A stretch of 64,000 bases of DNA, taken from NCBI GenBank assembly GCA_008000375.1, contig SMOI01000058.1, positions 1-64,000 on the forward strand, in the 5' to 3' direction. Under the pieces are notes generated by a model. The model was not told the origin of the DNA, did no database searches, and worked only from the letters and a program-made list of their open reading frames with translations. The translations under genes were made by a program, and so were the position numbers. The stretch is from Poteriospumella lacustris. Lineage: Eukaryota > Sar > Chrysophyceae > Chromulinales > Dinobryaceae. Positions 53,918 to 64,000 of this stretch are shown here, one piece after another. Within the stretch, counting starts at the first letter, position 1; each line of letters starts with the position of its first letter.

Positions 53918-56900
53918 TCACTTACTGAGACCGGTGGGGACGTAGTCTGCCTTGAGCGGTGCAAACTGACCCCGCTGCTTTCTCTTTTGTACATTCTACA
54001 GAACCAAAGAATAAATGAAACACGAGTCCTTCGTAACGAAGGTAAAAGCCAATGAACATACCGATTCCTCGTGATACTGGTGCATCAACGACGCCGCGCG
54101 TTGGTCCAAGTTGAATCCGCGTAAAATCGACAAGTTCGAGTGTACCGCGTTGTCGAACGTGCGTTGAATGGGCTGCGCGTACACCTCGTACCTATACATA
54201 CAGACACCGCAACGACGATATTAGCCAGCGCAGATGACACACAGAAGAGGGTGACAGTGACGCACGTTTTGGGTTTCGCATTTTCCGCACGATTTCGCGC
54301 CTCCAGTTCCAAGGCCACGGCGATATCGGCACGTTCATAATCACGCAATCGCTCACGCTTTTCGTAACTGACGGTGGTGGCATAGCCCAAGGATCGTCGA
54401 TCTTTCGCTTCTTGAATCAATCGATGATACGAGGAACGGGCGGCCAGCATCTTATTGACGCGATTGCTGCGGATACGCCAATGCGACCGCTCCCGATACA
54501 ACAGACGACGCATGTTCTTGTCCGCTTTGCGTTCTTGTTCTCGAATCAAGCGTAATCGCATTTGATTGATCAATTCAATGCATCGTTGGTCCATCTCGTC
54601 CAGTTCCATTTCACTTTCTTCGATTTCCAGTTGCAACGTGAGAATCTCTTCCTGCAACTGCCGCATTTTCGCACGAATGACCCGGATTTCTTCCTTGGCC
54701 ATCATTTCTTGATGAATCACGTATTCGTATTCTTGGCCTAAGGCTTCGGCCCAGCCACGTTCGAAGTCTTCCATCGTCAATTTCGTCATTTCGCGTTTGA
54801 TGTTCTCCATACGCAACGCCGCTTGAGTGATGTATTGGTCCAGCTGTTTGGCGCGTTCCTTGTAGCGGTCCCGCGACTTCATGGTCGTGTCCAAGTCGAT
54901 ATAGGCCTCTCGCACGTCGATTTTCACGCCTCGGATGACTTCCACCAAGTTATCGTACAGCTTTTTCTCGTTCTCTTTGCGGGTTTCCTCCAAGAGGAAC
55001 GAATACGTTTGTTCCATTTTGTACGTACGCCAGGCTCGCATGATGACCTTGGCGGCCAAGACCACCCGCCCGCGATAGGCCAGCAACTTCTGCAAGAACG
55101 CTTTACGCGCCAAGAAACGACGGACATGCTTTTGAATCACCACCACGCGCCGCGCAAAGCGTAAGCGCATCAATTCTCGCCGTTGCACCTTCGTACGTTC
55201 GTATCGCACATGGTACCGAAAACTACGTTGAATCACTCGGGCGGCTCGGGTATGTCGCAGTTTGTCGACGACGATGCGACAGGCGATGTACTGTCGAATC
55301 TTGCATTGCACCTTCAGCACGGCGGGTAAATACACCTCTTTGTACCAGCGCTTGTGATGTTTCAATCGATAGATCATACGGTCGTAATGGCCACGGTATA
55401 TGCGTTGAATGGCCACCGCAGCGGTTTTAATACGTTGCGCTTCAATCAATTCACGGTCCCATATCCTGCGGACGGTCTCACGCACCCATTTCTGCAGGCG
55501 CAACAGCATCTTGTGCTCGTATTTCAACCGTTGTAAGATTTTCTTTGCACGTCGACCCCGGAATATCCGTTGAATACGCAACGCTGCGGGGACATCGACC
55601 ATCAAAATCAACATCGCCGTTTGAATCCGTTGGAACCGCAAGCGACCAAAATGACCGCGTACAATACGTTGAATGTGGGTCGCGGCCGGAGGAAACACCG
55701 TACGATACAGATAACGAATCGCCAAATACTTCAACCGTTTGATGTACGCGATACGACGTCGGACGTATTTCTGAATGACAACGGCCGAGGCTTGCCGCTT
55801 GCTGATCCACCACAAGAAACAATTGCGAATGAAACGTTTGATTTTGGGGAGTACAAATCGTGTCAATCGACGTGACAAGAACCACCACGTGACCAACACC
55901 TTCTTCACACGGAATGAACGATAAAAGCGTTGAATTCGAGTGGCTGCGATGGGTTGCAAACGACGGTAGATGTCGGTAAACTGACGCGCGTACCGACCAC
56001 GTACGATGCGTTGTATCGCCAAGACAGCGTATTCTCGTCGCCACCATTGTCGCCGCGCACGATACAATTGGTGCATGCGACGTATGCGTTGTAATCGCAC
56101 GGCGATCAATTCGATTTTTCGATTGGAAATGAGGACATCGTCTCGCATTTCGGCTTGAGAGGCGGTGCCGTGGTCTTCTTCGCCCAAGTTCGCTTTGTCG
56201 TGAATTTTCTTTCGCATGCGCGACAAGTTGGTACGAGGTTTAAACGAATCTTCATCCTTCTTCAACTTCATTTCTGCCTCTTCTCGTTCTTTGCCACCGA
56301 TGGGAAAGGCCCGAATCAATTCTTTGTTGTTTTTGTACCGCTCCAGGACGAGTGTACGCACATCGTCCGACAAATCGTTGAAGAAATGACCATAAATACC
56401 TCCCAACTTGGAATAGGTGACACCAGAAACAGATGAATCGAGACCCAGAGTGTCTCCCATGTTCACTTTTTTCTTTTTGCCATTTTTACTGCTGCTTGTC
56501 CGCGTATCCACCGCTTCTTCCACCTCTTCCATGAACTCTTTGCCAATGCTATCCTCTTCTTTGGATTCGTCTTGAGAAGGCGCCAAGGAAGCATCTTGAA
56601 TCTCATTGTTTGGTGCAGAGGCAGGTGGCAGGTTTGGTTCGGAACGAGAATGCTGCAAGCGAGAATCGCCTTCGGCGCCGGCGCCGGTGACGGTGTGTTG
56701 AACTGTTGTTTCGTGGGTATTGTACCTTGGCGCAACCTCCGTCGTCAATTTGCGTAATCGCACCTTTTGACTGTTTGATTTTGCAATGGTACTGATTTGT
56801 AACGCTTGAAGATCTTTGTGGGTCTTGCCCAACCGCTCAGAGATGAGTGGCTTGTAGATTTCTGGTCGCCATTGTGCAGGAGTCAGACAATTGATGTTGA

Positions 56901-57552
56901 GCTCTGTCTTGAACGTTGAAGAGTTGAGAACAAACCAAAATATTTCCCAGTTTGAAACATTTTCACCGAAGGTGGAGGTCAATTTCATTCTGGCCGGTAA
57001 GCATTTGTATGGAGACAGGTGATCGTTGGCACAACGGTGACCAACGATGCTGTGACTCAGTTCTCGATAGACCAGTGCCAAACGATCCAAAGTGGCCATT
57101 CGATAAAAGCATTCAGAAACCACCACAATGCGGAAATGGGTGTCAAAGAATGCTCCGTCAGGGTTCTTGCTCTCCTGTCCGTTGTTGAAAATGAGGTCGT
57201 CGTCAATAATCGGCCGAAATCTGTCGCGATCTCGCAGCGCAATTTCAGCCTGCTTGAATGCCAACCATTTCGTGTTTGCAGTAGATACTAACACCCTCTG
57301 TGGGACAACTTCCAAATCTTCCTGCCTTCGTTTCATGTCATAGATGAAACCTTCGTATTTCAAGTTGCTGTTGTTGTACTTAACAATAATCAGGCCATGC
57401 CTTTTCGGTCCCAACTTGTGCCGCTTGTGATACCAAACACTATCATTGTGGACTTCCACGTGAAGAGGATGAAGGGCAGATGATGATTGTAAGGCACTGA
57501 TTAAATTTGCATGAAAAGATGTGACAGGCGTCTCTTCAGCCTGTCGCGACAT
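53918..57552 (-). CDS. BolA-like / IQ-motif coiled-coil protein, 1164 residues
   Basis: Three exons: 54266-57552, 54062-54191 and 53918-53995, with introns of 74 and 66 nt. The start is the ATG at 57552 (MSRQAEETPVTSF). Residues about 15-185 look like a BolA domain split by an insert: LHPLHVEVHNDSVWYHKRH, then THFRIVVVSECF and RLALVYRELSHSI. After a disordered linker come many IQ motifs (about 480-860; AVLAIQRIVRGRYAR, ATRIQRFYRSFRVKK, AAVAIQRIYRGHYDR), which bind calmodulin or centrins (known). A coiled coil with alternating basic and acidic heptads follows (870-1060). The C-terminus ends NVQKRKQRGQFAPLKADYVP, TGLSK. Ciliary or basal-body function is inference. Active BolA proteins are about 100 residues; this one carries an insert of roughly 85. 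Confidence 0.82.
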
Positions 57553-58016
57553 GATTATGCTTATTTTCCCTTCTCAAAGGGCGAAATTGACACCACTGCG
57601 GTACTCAAAACTTACAGAAGGAGGTAGTCACTCATTTTCTCGACGATTAATTCTGTAAAAGAGAAAATTCCATTGACAATTCGAGACGAGAACCACCTGC
57701 GGCCTGCACTGATTGAAATACATGTATTGAAATTGAAGCAAACTGAAACGCTCGTCCGTTTTATTTCGGACGCTTCGTATTCGACCATCGAGTTCCATCG
57801 TTCCATGTTGTCGAACAACAATAACATTTTCGAACAGAAACTGACTATCCCCCATTTAAAAGAGGTCATCTCTAGGCGGAGAAACAGCGGTCCTTCCTTA
57901 TAGTCGTGAAGAAGTCTCGATTCTCATCAACTCATCATCGAGTCATAGCAGTGTTTTCGTCCACAATCGTTCCAATCGTCGACCAGCATTTCCGTGCAAT
58001 TTAACTCAACGCTGAA
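57553..58016. promoter_or_regulatory. Divergent intergenic region between the IQ gene (-) and the small zinc-finger gene (+)
   Basis: 0.46 kb. Contains open frames of about 75 codons on both strands, mutually overlapping and without domains. No promoter motif was recognised. Confidence 0.4.
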
Positions 58017-58310
58017 ATGAGCGATCAGCTTCTTGAACAGCTTTCCAAAACGGCGGGTGTTGATCTTCTTGCCTTAAAGGAAAAGTATTCCACAATGGCG
58101 AACACCTCGGCTTCGTCGAACATGTCGGATGAGGCAAAGCATGCTGAAGAGGCTCTTTCAAAATATGTCATCTGCAACGCTTGCCATGGACAAGGTATTG
58201 TAAAGAGTGTGTACAATCATATGGTTATGGAGAAAACATGCGAACTTTGCGACGGCGAATCGGTCGTTTTGAAACAAATCTTCGACACAGAAGTTGCGAA
58301 GTCTTCATGA
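58017..58310 (+). CDS. Small DnaJ-type zinc-finger protein, 97 residues
   Basis: Single exon from the ATG at 58017. A helical N-terminus (SDQLLEQLSKTAGVDLLALK) is followed by one CxxC pair in CNACHGQGIVKS and another in CELCDGES. The first has the CxxCxGxG form of DnaJ zinc repeats, so together they make one zinc site. Small plastid and cytosolic proteins with a single such site are known in plants as chaperone helpers, but this protein matches none I can name. No targeting signal. Confidence 0.78.
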   Translation: MSDQLLEQLSKTAGVDLLALKEKYSTMANTSASSNMSDEAKHAEEALSKYVICNACHGQGIVKSVYNHMVMEKTCELCDGESVVLKQIFDTEVAKSS

Positions 58311-58905
58311 GGATAACCTGCCGCAATAATCTTCTCCAGTATCTTTATTCGGCCTATTCACAACATCTGACTGAGGTCGTTGTTTGGGTGATTCTTGAAT
58401 GTGTAAATGATGTAAAATTTTGTCAAGTTGTTCATGAGTGCGTGATTAGTTCATCAGTCCCAAGAGTTCCTTTCGTCACAACCAGTCAGGCTCTGCAATA
58501 CAAACTGTTTACCAAAGCGGATTGGCGTTTGTTCCTTCCTTTCTCACCATGTTTGTCATGGAACTGTGGAGGAGAGGGCTACCGAGTATGGAATACACAC
58601 TGGAATGCCGAGGCCCTCAAAATCCCAGAATATGTGCTTTGGTTTGGGTTTTCTGAGTTGAAGCGGCAGCGGCGGATCGGCCGATCATCGATGATCGATC
58701 AACGAAAATCGGATACCCTCGATGGGAATAAGCCTAAGTGTAGAAAAATTTATTGATTATCAGCGGTGCAGTAGCTTGAGAAAGCTCTTTCCGCACAAGC
58801 TTTGCATCCTTGCGGGCACTTGAATATTTTTGGTTTGCTATTTTTTGCGGTTTTAGGTCCGACGGTGTTTTCGATACATAAGCATAAACAAACAAAAATA
58901 TTTTG
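58311..58905. other. 0.6-kb region between the zinc-finger gene and the giant repeat gene
   Basis: No gene supported. A + frame (58181-58756) overlaps the zinc-finger gene in another frame and has no domain. The 5' region of the repeat gene is AT-rich just before its ATG. Confidence 0.5.
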
Positions 58906-61900
58906 ATGAAAACATTGACCAACTTGTGCTCTTGGCTTTTGGCCCTTGCGCTCAGTAGCCAATACCTTCTGTTTTCGAGGGCTCAATCCCCTGTCGAGCA
59001 ATGGACTGATATCGCCACGACGTCGAAAGGCGCCGGCGTTGTGGGAGTCTATATCGAGAGCTTCCAAAGTGGTTTGTATGGATCTTACAATTACGGCCAA
59101 TCTTGGATGACGTCCTTCCAGGTTTTATCGTTCTCCACGCTTTTTCCGGGAGCATGGGCATCAAATGCGATCAGCAACGCCACTGGGGCGTACCAAGCTG
59201 TGGCCGTCTACAACCAAAATTTGTTTTACACCACAAATTACTGGAAAGGAGGATGGTGGTATATTCCAGGTTGGTATGCATGGAAAGACGTCGCTATTTC
59301 ATCGAATGGACAGCTGTTCGTTGGTCTGATTGATGGACAAGGGTTCTACTACAGTACCAACTACGGTCTCCATTGGCAACAGCTGCCATCAAAAACGTAC
59401 CACCTGAGCTCTGTGAGCATCAACTCTGATGGAAATTGGATTATCACGTCCAGTAACAGCCAGGGATATGTATACGTTGTCTACGGAGCATTGACTAACA
59501 ACCCCAATTACTTCAAGGTGTCCGGTGTTCCATCGAATAGCTGGACAGGCACAGCGATATCCGCTTCAGGACAGTACATGGCCGTTGTTGGGACATCATC
59601 AAAAATTTATTCGTCATCGGATTACGGTTCTTCCTTCTCAGCATCTGCCGATTGCCCTACATTGTCTTGGACATCCATCACGATGTCATCGTCTGGACAG
59701 TATCTGGCTGCCGCCTACAAGAACGGCGGAGTCTACTTTTCCGTCAATTTTGGTACAACCTGGTACGCTGCGTCTGGTACGTCTGCCGTATATTATTCTT
59801 CGTTGGCAAGCAGCAGCAATGGACGAATCGTCTACGCAGCAGTCAACGAGGGTAGTATTCAGTATTCGTCTGATTTCGGCCAGTCGTGGTCATCGTATCC
59901 CACAGTGCCTACGGCAAATCCCACGTTGGCACCAGGCCCTGACACCAGTTCTCTTACTTCACGTAATTGGTCGTCTATTGCATCCTCACAAACGGGAGAG
60001 TTCGTCTTTGCGTCGGAAGGAAACGGACCGTTGTTTCGCTCGGAGAACTATGGCTCAACGTTCTCTCAATGCTCCAGTGAGGAAGGGCTGTGGACCTCCA
60101 TCGTGACATCTTCTACGGGTCAATTTGCTGCGGCCACTATGAATTCAGGAAGTATTTATATTTCGAGCAATTATGGTACCTCGTGGTCGCCATCGTCGTC
60201 ACTTCGTCTGCAGTGGTATTCGGTTGCCATGTCGGCCAACGGACAAAACCTCACCGCGGTGGAGTATGGTGGTACGATTTACACCAGTGATGATTACGGA
60301 ACGACCTGGCAACCTGTGAATCCATCGTACAACCAATTTTGGTACGCCAACGCCATGTCCTATGATGCGCAATACCAAGCGGCAGTCGTGTACAACAGCC
60401 CCATCGGCGAGTACATTTATGTGGCGAATTCGGCGACCGACAAATGGTCCTTGACACCTTTCACATCGTCCAGCAAACTGACGTTGATTGCGGTGAGTCA
60501 AACCGGAAAGTATATGACGGCGGGTGGACTCGGTGGATCGCTGTTGTACTCGACGAACTACGGTCAAACGTGGCAGGCGTCCTCGTCGCCGTCCTACAAC
60601 TGGTATTCCGCGGCGGTCTCTTCATCAGGCCAGTATCAAGTGGCGGCTGTGAATGGTGGAAAGCTCTATTATTCCAGCAGCTATGGTGCATCGTGGACGG
60701 TCTCTTCGTCCATCACGGCGAAGTGGACGCACGTGGCCATGTCCTACTCCGGAAACTACATGTTTGCCTGCGCCAATGGTGCAGGTATTTACATCTCTAC
60801 GGACTACGGACACAGTTGGCACTTGTCGGTCAGCACGTATACACCGACCTTGTATCCGACGCTGAAACCATCCCCGTTTCCTTCGGTGTTGCCCACCAGA
60901 GAACCGTCGGAGTATCCCACCGAAGACCCATCCGAACGTCCTTCGGCCCTTCCCACCGAATTCCCAACGGATGCCCCCGTCGCTGCACCGACTCTTTATC
61001 CGTCACCACGTCCATCCAAAGCTCCCACTGAGGTTCCCACCGATGTTCCCTCCGTGTCACCATCGGTTTCGCCGACCATTCGTCCGTCCACCTCTCCAAC
61101 CGAATTCCCTACGCTGCAACCCGTGGCCGACCCCACTCTATTCCCCACCTTGAGACCCTCTGTGGCACCATCCGAGCTTCCCTCAGTCCTACCTTCCGTC
61201 ACCCCAAGCGCGCCCCCGTCCGCATTGCCAACGATCCGTCCGTCGCCTGCACCCACTGCAAACCCCACGGCGACTCCCTCGGTCGATCCCACCGCCGTGC
61301 CCAGTGAATTCCCCACCCTTCGCCCATCGGACTCCCCCTCCCTAGCCCCAACTGCCCTCCCTTCCGCGCCTCCCTCCGAATTCCCCACGCTTCGCCCCTC
61401 TGATGCCCCCACCGAAACACCCACGACGGTGCCTACCTTGTTGCCCACCGTGGACCCTACAGCAGTTCCTTCGACGGGACCCACCACTGAGCCATCGAAG
61501 CTTCCGAGTGCCGACCCCACAACGGCTCCGACTGTTTCGCCATCGGCGGTCCCATCGTGGGCTCCTTCGACGTTGCCCACCGACTCGCCATCGTACCAAC
61601 CGACGTTCTCTCCCACCACGGACCCAACAATGCTCCCATCGGCAGCAACGACCGCGGTACCAACGGAAGCACCAACGACGTCTCCGTCCGCGTCTCCTTC
61701 TGTGTCTCCTACGAATGGCATCGCGCCCACTGCCACGCCTACGGTTCCAGTTCCGTCTCGTAGCCCGTCGGGACCGACTCGTCGTCCATCCGCTTCGCCC
61801 GTGACAAGATCACCGACGTTTGTGCCATCTCCTGCGCCCTCCCGTGTCCCGTCGGCGCTGCCCAGCGCGTTCCCATCGGAGCTGCCGTCTGAACAGCCCG

Positions 61901-64000
61901 TCACGACACCGGTGTCGTTGCCGACGGTGGCGCCTACGGCGGCGGACACGGCCTCTCCCAGTGAGACACCGACGGCGACCCCTAGCGACGAGCCAACGGT
62001 GCTGCCCACGGAGGTACCGGTGGCGGCGCCAACGGCAGAGCCGAGCGCTCAGCCCACGGCAGTGCCCATTGCGGCACCGACGGAGATCCCCTCGCCGGCA
62101 CCGTCAGCGCAGCCGTCACAGGACCCCACCGAGCAGCCCTCCGAGTCGCCATCCGTTGTTCCCACAGCGACTCCGTCGGATCTGCCTTCGGAGGTTCCCA
62201 GCGCAGTGCCCTCCCTCGCTCCCGTTGTCTCCTCGCCTACTGCACAGCCCACCGCGCCAACAGTGACCCCGACGTCGGTTGCCCCTTCTCGAAGCCCGTC
62301 GGGACCGACGCGTCGTCCATCCGCTGCGCCCGTGACAAGATCACCGACGTTTGTGCCATCTCTTGCGCCCTCCCGTGTCCCGTCGGAGCTGCCGTCTGAA
62401 CAGCCCATCACGGCACCAGTGGCGTTGCCGACGGTGGCGCCTACGGCGGCGGACACGGCCTCTCCCAGTGAGACACCGACGGCGACCCCCAGCGACGAGC
62501 CAACGGCAGAGCCGAGCGCTCAGCCCACGGCAGTGCCCATTGCGGCACCGACGGAGATCCCCTCGCTGGCACCGTCAGCGCAGCCGTCACAGGACCCCAC
62601 CGAGCAGCCCGCCGAGTCGCCATCCGTTGTTCCCACAGCGACTCCGTCGGATCTGCCTTCGGAGGTTCCCACAGCGCCGCCCTCAGTCGTTCCCAGTGCG
62701 ACGCCGTCTGTGGTACCCACTGCAGTGCCCTCCCTCGCTCCCGTTGTCTCCTCGCCTACTGCACAGCCCACCGCGCCATCAGTTACCCCGACGTCGGTTG
62801 CCCCTTCTCGAAGCCCGTCGGGACCGACGCGTCGCCCGTCCGCAGCGCCAACCTTCGTGACGAGACCTCCGACTGCGACCCCTTCGCAATCGACGTCAGT
62901 GGCACCAACAGCCGCACCGACCGCTGTGCCCAGCTCTGGCCCCACCGCAACTCCGACCCAATTGCCTTCCGATGCGCCGGTGGTGTCGCCCGTGTCGTCT
63001 CCGACGGCTGCACCAACTCGGCACGACACGTTGTCACCAAGCACGTCGCCGGTAGAGTCGCCGAGCGCTGTGCCGGTGGATTCGCCGAGCGCTGTGCCGG
63101 TGGAGTTGCCGAGCGCTGTGCCCGTGCAGTCGCCGAGCGCTGTTCCGGTGGTGTCGCCCGTGTCGTCTCCGACGGTGGCACCGACTCGGCACAACACGTT
63201 GTCGCCCAGCACGTCACCGGTAGAATCACCGAGCGCTGTGCCGGTGGTATCACCGAGCACATCGCCGGTGGAGTCGCCCAGCACGTCGCCGGTGCAGTCG
63301 CCGAGCACGTCGCCGGTGCAGTCGCCGAGCGCTGTGCCGGTGGAGTCGCCGAGCACATCGCCGGTGGAGTCGCCGAGCGCTGTTCCGGTGGAATTACCGA
63401 GCACATCGCCGGTAGAGTCGCCGAGCGCTGTTCCGGTGGTGTCGCCGAGCGCTGTGCCGGTGGTGTCGCCCGTGTCGTCTCCGACGGTGGCACCGACTCG
63501 GCACAACACGTTGTCGCCCAGCACGTCACCGGTAGAATCACCGAGCGCTGTGCCGGTGGTATCACCGAGCACATCGCCGGTGGAGTCGCCCAGCACGTCG
63601 CCGGTGCAGTCGCCGAGCACGTCGCCGGTGCAGTCGCCGAGCGCTGTGCCGGTGGAGTCGCCGAGCACATCGCCGGTGGAGTCGCCGAGCGCTGTTCCGG
63701 TGGAATTACCGAGCACATCGCCGGTAGAGTCGCCGAGCGCTGTTCCGGTGGTGTCGCCGAGCGCTGTGCCGGTGGTGTCGCCCGTGTCGTCTCCGACGGT
63801 GGCACCGACTCGGCACGACACGTTGTCGCCGAGCACGTCGCCGGTGGAATCGCCGAGCGCTGTGCCGGTGCAGTCGCCGAGCACATCGCCGGTGGAGTCG
63901 CCGAGCACATCGCCGGTGGAGTCGCCGAGCACGTCGCCGGTGGTGTCGCCGAGCGCTGTGCCGGTGCAGTCGCCGAGCGCTGTTCCGGTGGTGTCGCCCG
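58906..64000 (+). CDS. Giant secreted Asp-box (BNR-like) protein with a PT/PS-rich repetitive stalk (3' end off the window)
   Basis: The frame from the ATG at 58906 stays open to base 64000: at least 1698 residues and no stop. Residues 1-26 (MKTLTNLCSWLLALALSSQY, then LLFSRA) are a signal peptide. Residues about 30-640 hold roughly ten repeats of 45-60 residues, each with an Asp-box-like turn (SSDYGSSF, SVNFGTTW, SSDFGQSW, SSNYGTSW, TSDDYGTTW, STNYGQTW, STDYGHSW) after an SxxGQYxAA(V) strand. This is the layout of sialidase/Vps10-type beta-propellers (known). From about residue 645 the sequence is almost wholly P-T/S-x-x-P tetrads (PTLYPTLKPSPFPSVLPTRE), later (S/T)SPV and SAVPV units. Such stalks are common in diatom and other heterokont cell-surface proteins and are probably heavily O-glycosylated (inference). 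Adhesin, scale or wall protein is the likely class. Confidence 0.88.
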   Translation, partial: MKTLTNLCSWLLALALSSQYLLFSRAQSPVEQWTDIATTSKGAGVVGVYIESFQSGLYGSYNYGQSWMTSFQVLSFSTLFPGAWASNAISNATGAYQAVAVYNQNLFYTTNYWKGGWWYIPGWYAWKDVAISSNGQLFVGLIDGQGFYYSTNYGLHWQQLPSKTYHLSSVSINSDGNWIITSSNSQGYVYVVYGALTNNPNYFKVSGVPSNSWTGTAISASGQYMAVVGTSSKIYSSSDYGSSFSASADCPTLSWTSITMSSSGQYLAAAYKNGGVYFSVNFGTTWYAASGTSAVYYSSLASSSNGRIVYAAVNEGSIQYSSDFGQSWSSYPTVPTANPTLAPGPDTSSLTSRNWSSIASSQTGEFVFASEGNGPLFRSENYGSTFSQCSSEEGLWTSIVTSSTGQFAAATMNSGSIYISSNYGTSWSPSSSLRLQWYSVAMSANGQNLTAVEYGGTIYTSDDYGTTWQPVNPSYNQFWYANAMSYDAQYQAAVVYNSPIGEYIYVANSATDKWSLTPFTSSSKLTLIAVSQTGKYMTAGGLGGSLLYSTNYGQTWQASSSPSYNWYSAAVSSSGQYQVAAVNGGKLYYSSSYGASWTVSSSITAKWTHVAMSYSGNYMFACANGAGIYISTDYGHSWHLSVSTYTPTLYPTLKPSPFPSVLPTREPSEYPTEDPSERPSALPTEFPTDAPVAAPTLYPSPRPSKAPTEVPTDVPSVSPSVSPTIRPSTSPTEFPTLQPVADPTLFPTLRPSVAPSELPSVLPSVTPSAPPSALPTIRPSPAPTANPTATPSVDPTAVPSEFPTLRPSDSPSLAPTALPSAPPSEFPTLRPSDAPTETPTTVPTLLPTVDPTAVPSTGPTTEPSKLPSADPTTAPTVSPSAVPSWAPSTLPTDSPSYQPTFSPTTDPTMLPSAATTAVPTEAPTTSPSASPSVSPTNGIAPTATPTVPVPSRSPSGPTRRPSASPVTRSPTFVPSPAPSRVPSALPSAFPSELPSEQPVTTPVSLPTVAPTAADTASPSETPTATPSDEPTVLPTEVPVAAPTAEPSAQPTAVPIAAPTEIPSPAPSAQPSQDPTEQPSESPSVVPTATPSDLPSEVPSAVPSLAPVVSSPTAQPTAPTVTPTSVAPSRSPSGPTRRPSAAPVTRSPTFVPSLAPSRVPSELPSEQPITAPVALPTVAPTAADTASPSETPTATPSDEPTAEPSAQPTAVPIAAPTEIPSLAPSAQPSQDPTEQPAESPSVVPTATPSDLPSEVPTAPPSVVPSATPSVVPTAVPSLAPVVSSPTAQPTAPSVTPTSVAPSRSPSGPTRRPSAAPTFVTRPPTATPSQSTSVAPTAAPTAVPSSGPTATPTQLPSDAPVVSPVSSPTAAPTRHDTLSPSTSPVESPSAVPVDSPSAVPVELPSAVPVQSPSAVPVVSPVSSPTVAPTRHNTLSPSTSPVESPSAVPVVSPSTSPVESPSTSPVQSPSTSPVQSPSAVPVESPSTSPVESPSAVPVELPSTSPVESPSAVPVVSPSAVPVVSPVSSPTVAPTRHNTLSPSTSPVESPSAVPVVSPSTSPVESPSTSPVQSPSTSPVQSPSAVPVESPSTSPVESPSAVPVELPSTSPVESPSAVPVVSPSAVPVVSPVSSPTVAPTRHDTLSPSTSPVESPSAVPVQSPSTSPVESPSTSPVESPSTSPVVSPSAVPVQSPSAVPVVSP
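61765..62880. repeat. In-frame block repeats of about 520-530 bp inside the stalk
   Basis: The block beginning CGTAGCCCGTCGGGACCGAC near 61761 returns near 62291 (offset 531 bp at GTGACAAGATCACCG) and again near 62810 (offset 519 bp). Differences are small deletions in multiples of three, so the reading frame is kept. Confidence 0.8.
63157..64000. repeat. 312-bp coding tandem repeat (104 codons) running to the right edge
   Basis: The marker CCGACGGTGGCACCGACTCG occurs at 63169, 63481 and 63793, exactly 312 bp apart. A shorter diverged version starts at 63001. The first two units look identical; the third carries CACGACACG for CACAACACG and shortens. Each unit is itself built of 24- to 30-bp subunits encoding SPSTSPV and SPSAVPV. 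The array continues past the window. Confidence 0.9.

Noticed and set aside
58181-58756. 191-codon + frame
   Set aside because: Overlaps the zinc-finger gene out of frame; no recognisable family.
60996-63932. Long minus-strand frames rich in VGxxVG and GDSTGDVLGD repeats
   Set aside because: They are antisense shadows of the PT/PS stalk; a 3n tandem repeat leaves several frames open. They have no signal, start context or non-repeat sequence.
1-64000. tRNA, rRNA and CRISPR signatures
   Set aside because: I looked for T-loop GTTCGANNC contexts with matching acceptor stems and for regular direct repeats with unique spacers; none was convincing. A covariance-model scan would be decisive.

Overview
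This is a gene-dense stretch of eukaryotic nuclear DNA with about 24 protein genes on both strands and short gaps. Introns are GT-AG and very uniform: nearly all that I could place are 62-94 nt, with one 516-nt exception. No tRNA, rRNA, CRISPR array or intact transposon was seen. Nuclear housekeeping proteins (SNF2 remodeler, TFIIH p62, XPA, PSMD9, GRWD1) sit beside plant-like plastid functions (a Whirly protein and a fused 3-dehydroquinate dehydratase/shikimate dehydrogenase). Both plastid candidates begin with a secretory signal followed by a transit-like segment, with an aromatic residue at or near the predicted cleavage site. Several genes look ciliary (Dpy-30 motif, IQ and coiled-coil proteins), and one secreted protein has the PT/PS-rich stalk common in diatoms and relatives. 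Together these suggest a flagellated alga with a secondary red-type plastid, most likely a photosynthetic heterokont. That is inference; no species is named.

Layout. 1-6.3 kb: GRWD1-like WD40 protein (-), an HtrA protease (-) with a ClpP C-terminal fragment just behind it in the same frame, then two apparently identical Dpy-30-motif genes facing each other in an inverted duplication. 6.3-13.8 kb: a 2441-residue SNF2 ATPase with PHD-type zinc fingers (-). 14-20 kb: acetyl-CoA synthetase (-), an inner-membrane-peptidase-like signal peptidase (+), PSMD9 (-). 20-29.5 kb: a type II membrane protein (+), Whirly (-), a 1782-residue coiled-coil protein (+). 29.8-45.6 kb: plastid shikimate enzyme (-), Lys-rich protein (-), TFIIH p62 (+), a pseudouridine-synthase-like protein lacking its catalytic Asp (-), an MFSD1-like transporter (-), a Pro/Ser/Gln-rich protein (+), a secreted ankyrin protein (+), XPA (-). 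46.5-58.3 kb: a SAMD9-like protein with an AlbA/Schlafen-like and a STAND-like P-loop region (-), an AIR9-like coiled-coil protein (-), a BolA-like/IQ protein (-), a small zinc-finger protein (+).

58.9 kb to the right edge: a secreted protein of at least 1698 residues, open to the edge. It has about ten Asp-box repeats followed by a PT/PS-rich stalk, which ends in an in-frame 312-bp tandem repeat. The antisense frames of this stalk are also open and mimic genes.

The genes are not arranged as a pathway; the order is that of a compact eukaryotic genome. The most unusual items are the SAMD9-like protein, the giant repeat protein, the inverted gene duplication, the HtrA/ClpP junction and the BolA-like/IQ fusion. 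All family assignments come from reading motifs by eye; no database search was possible.
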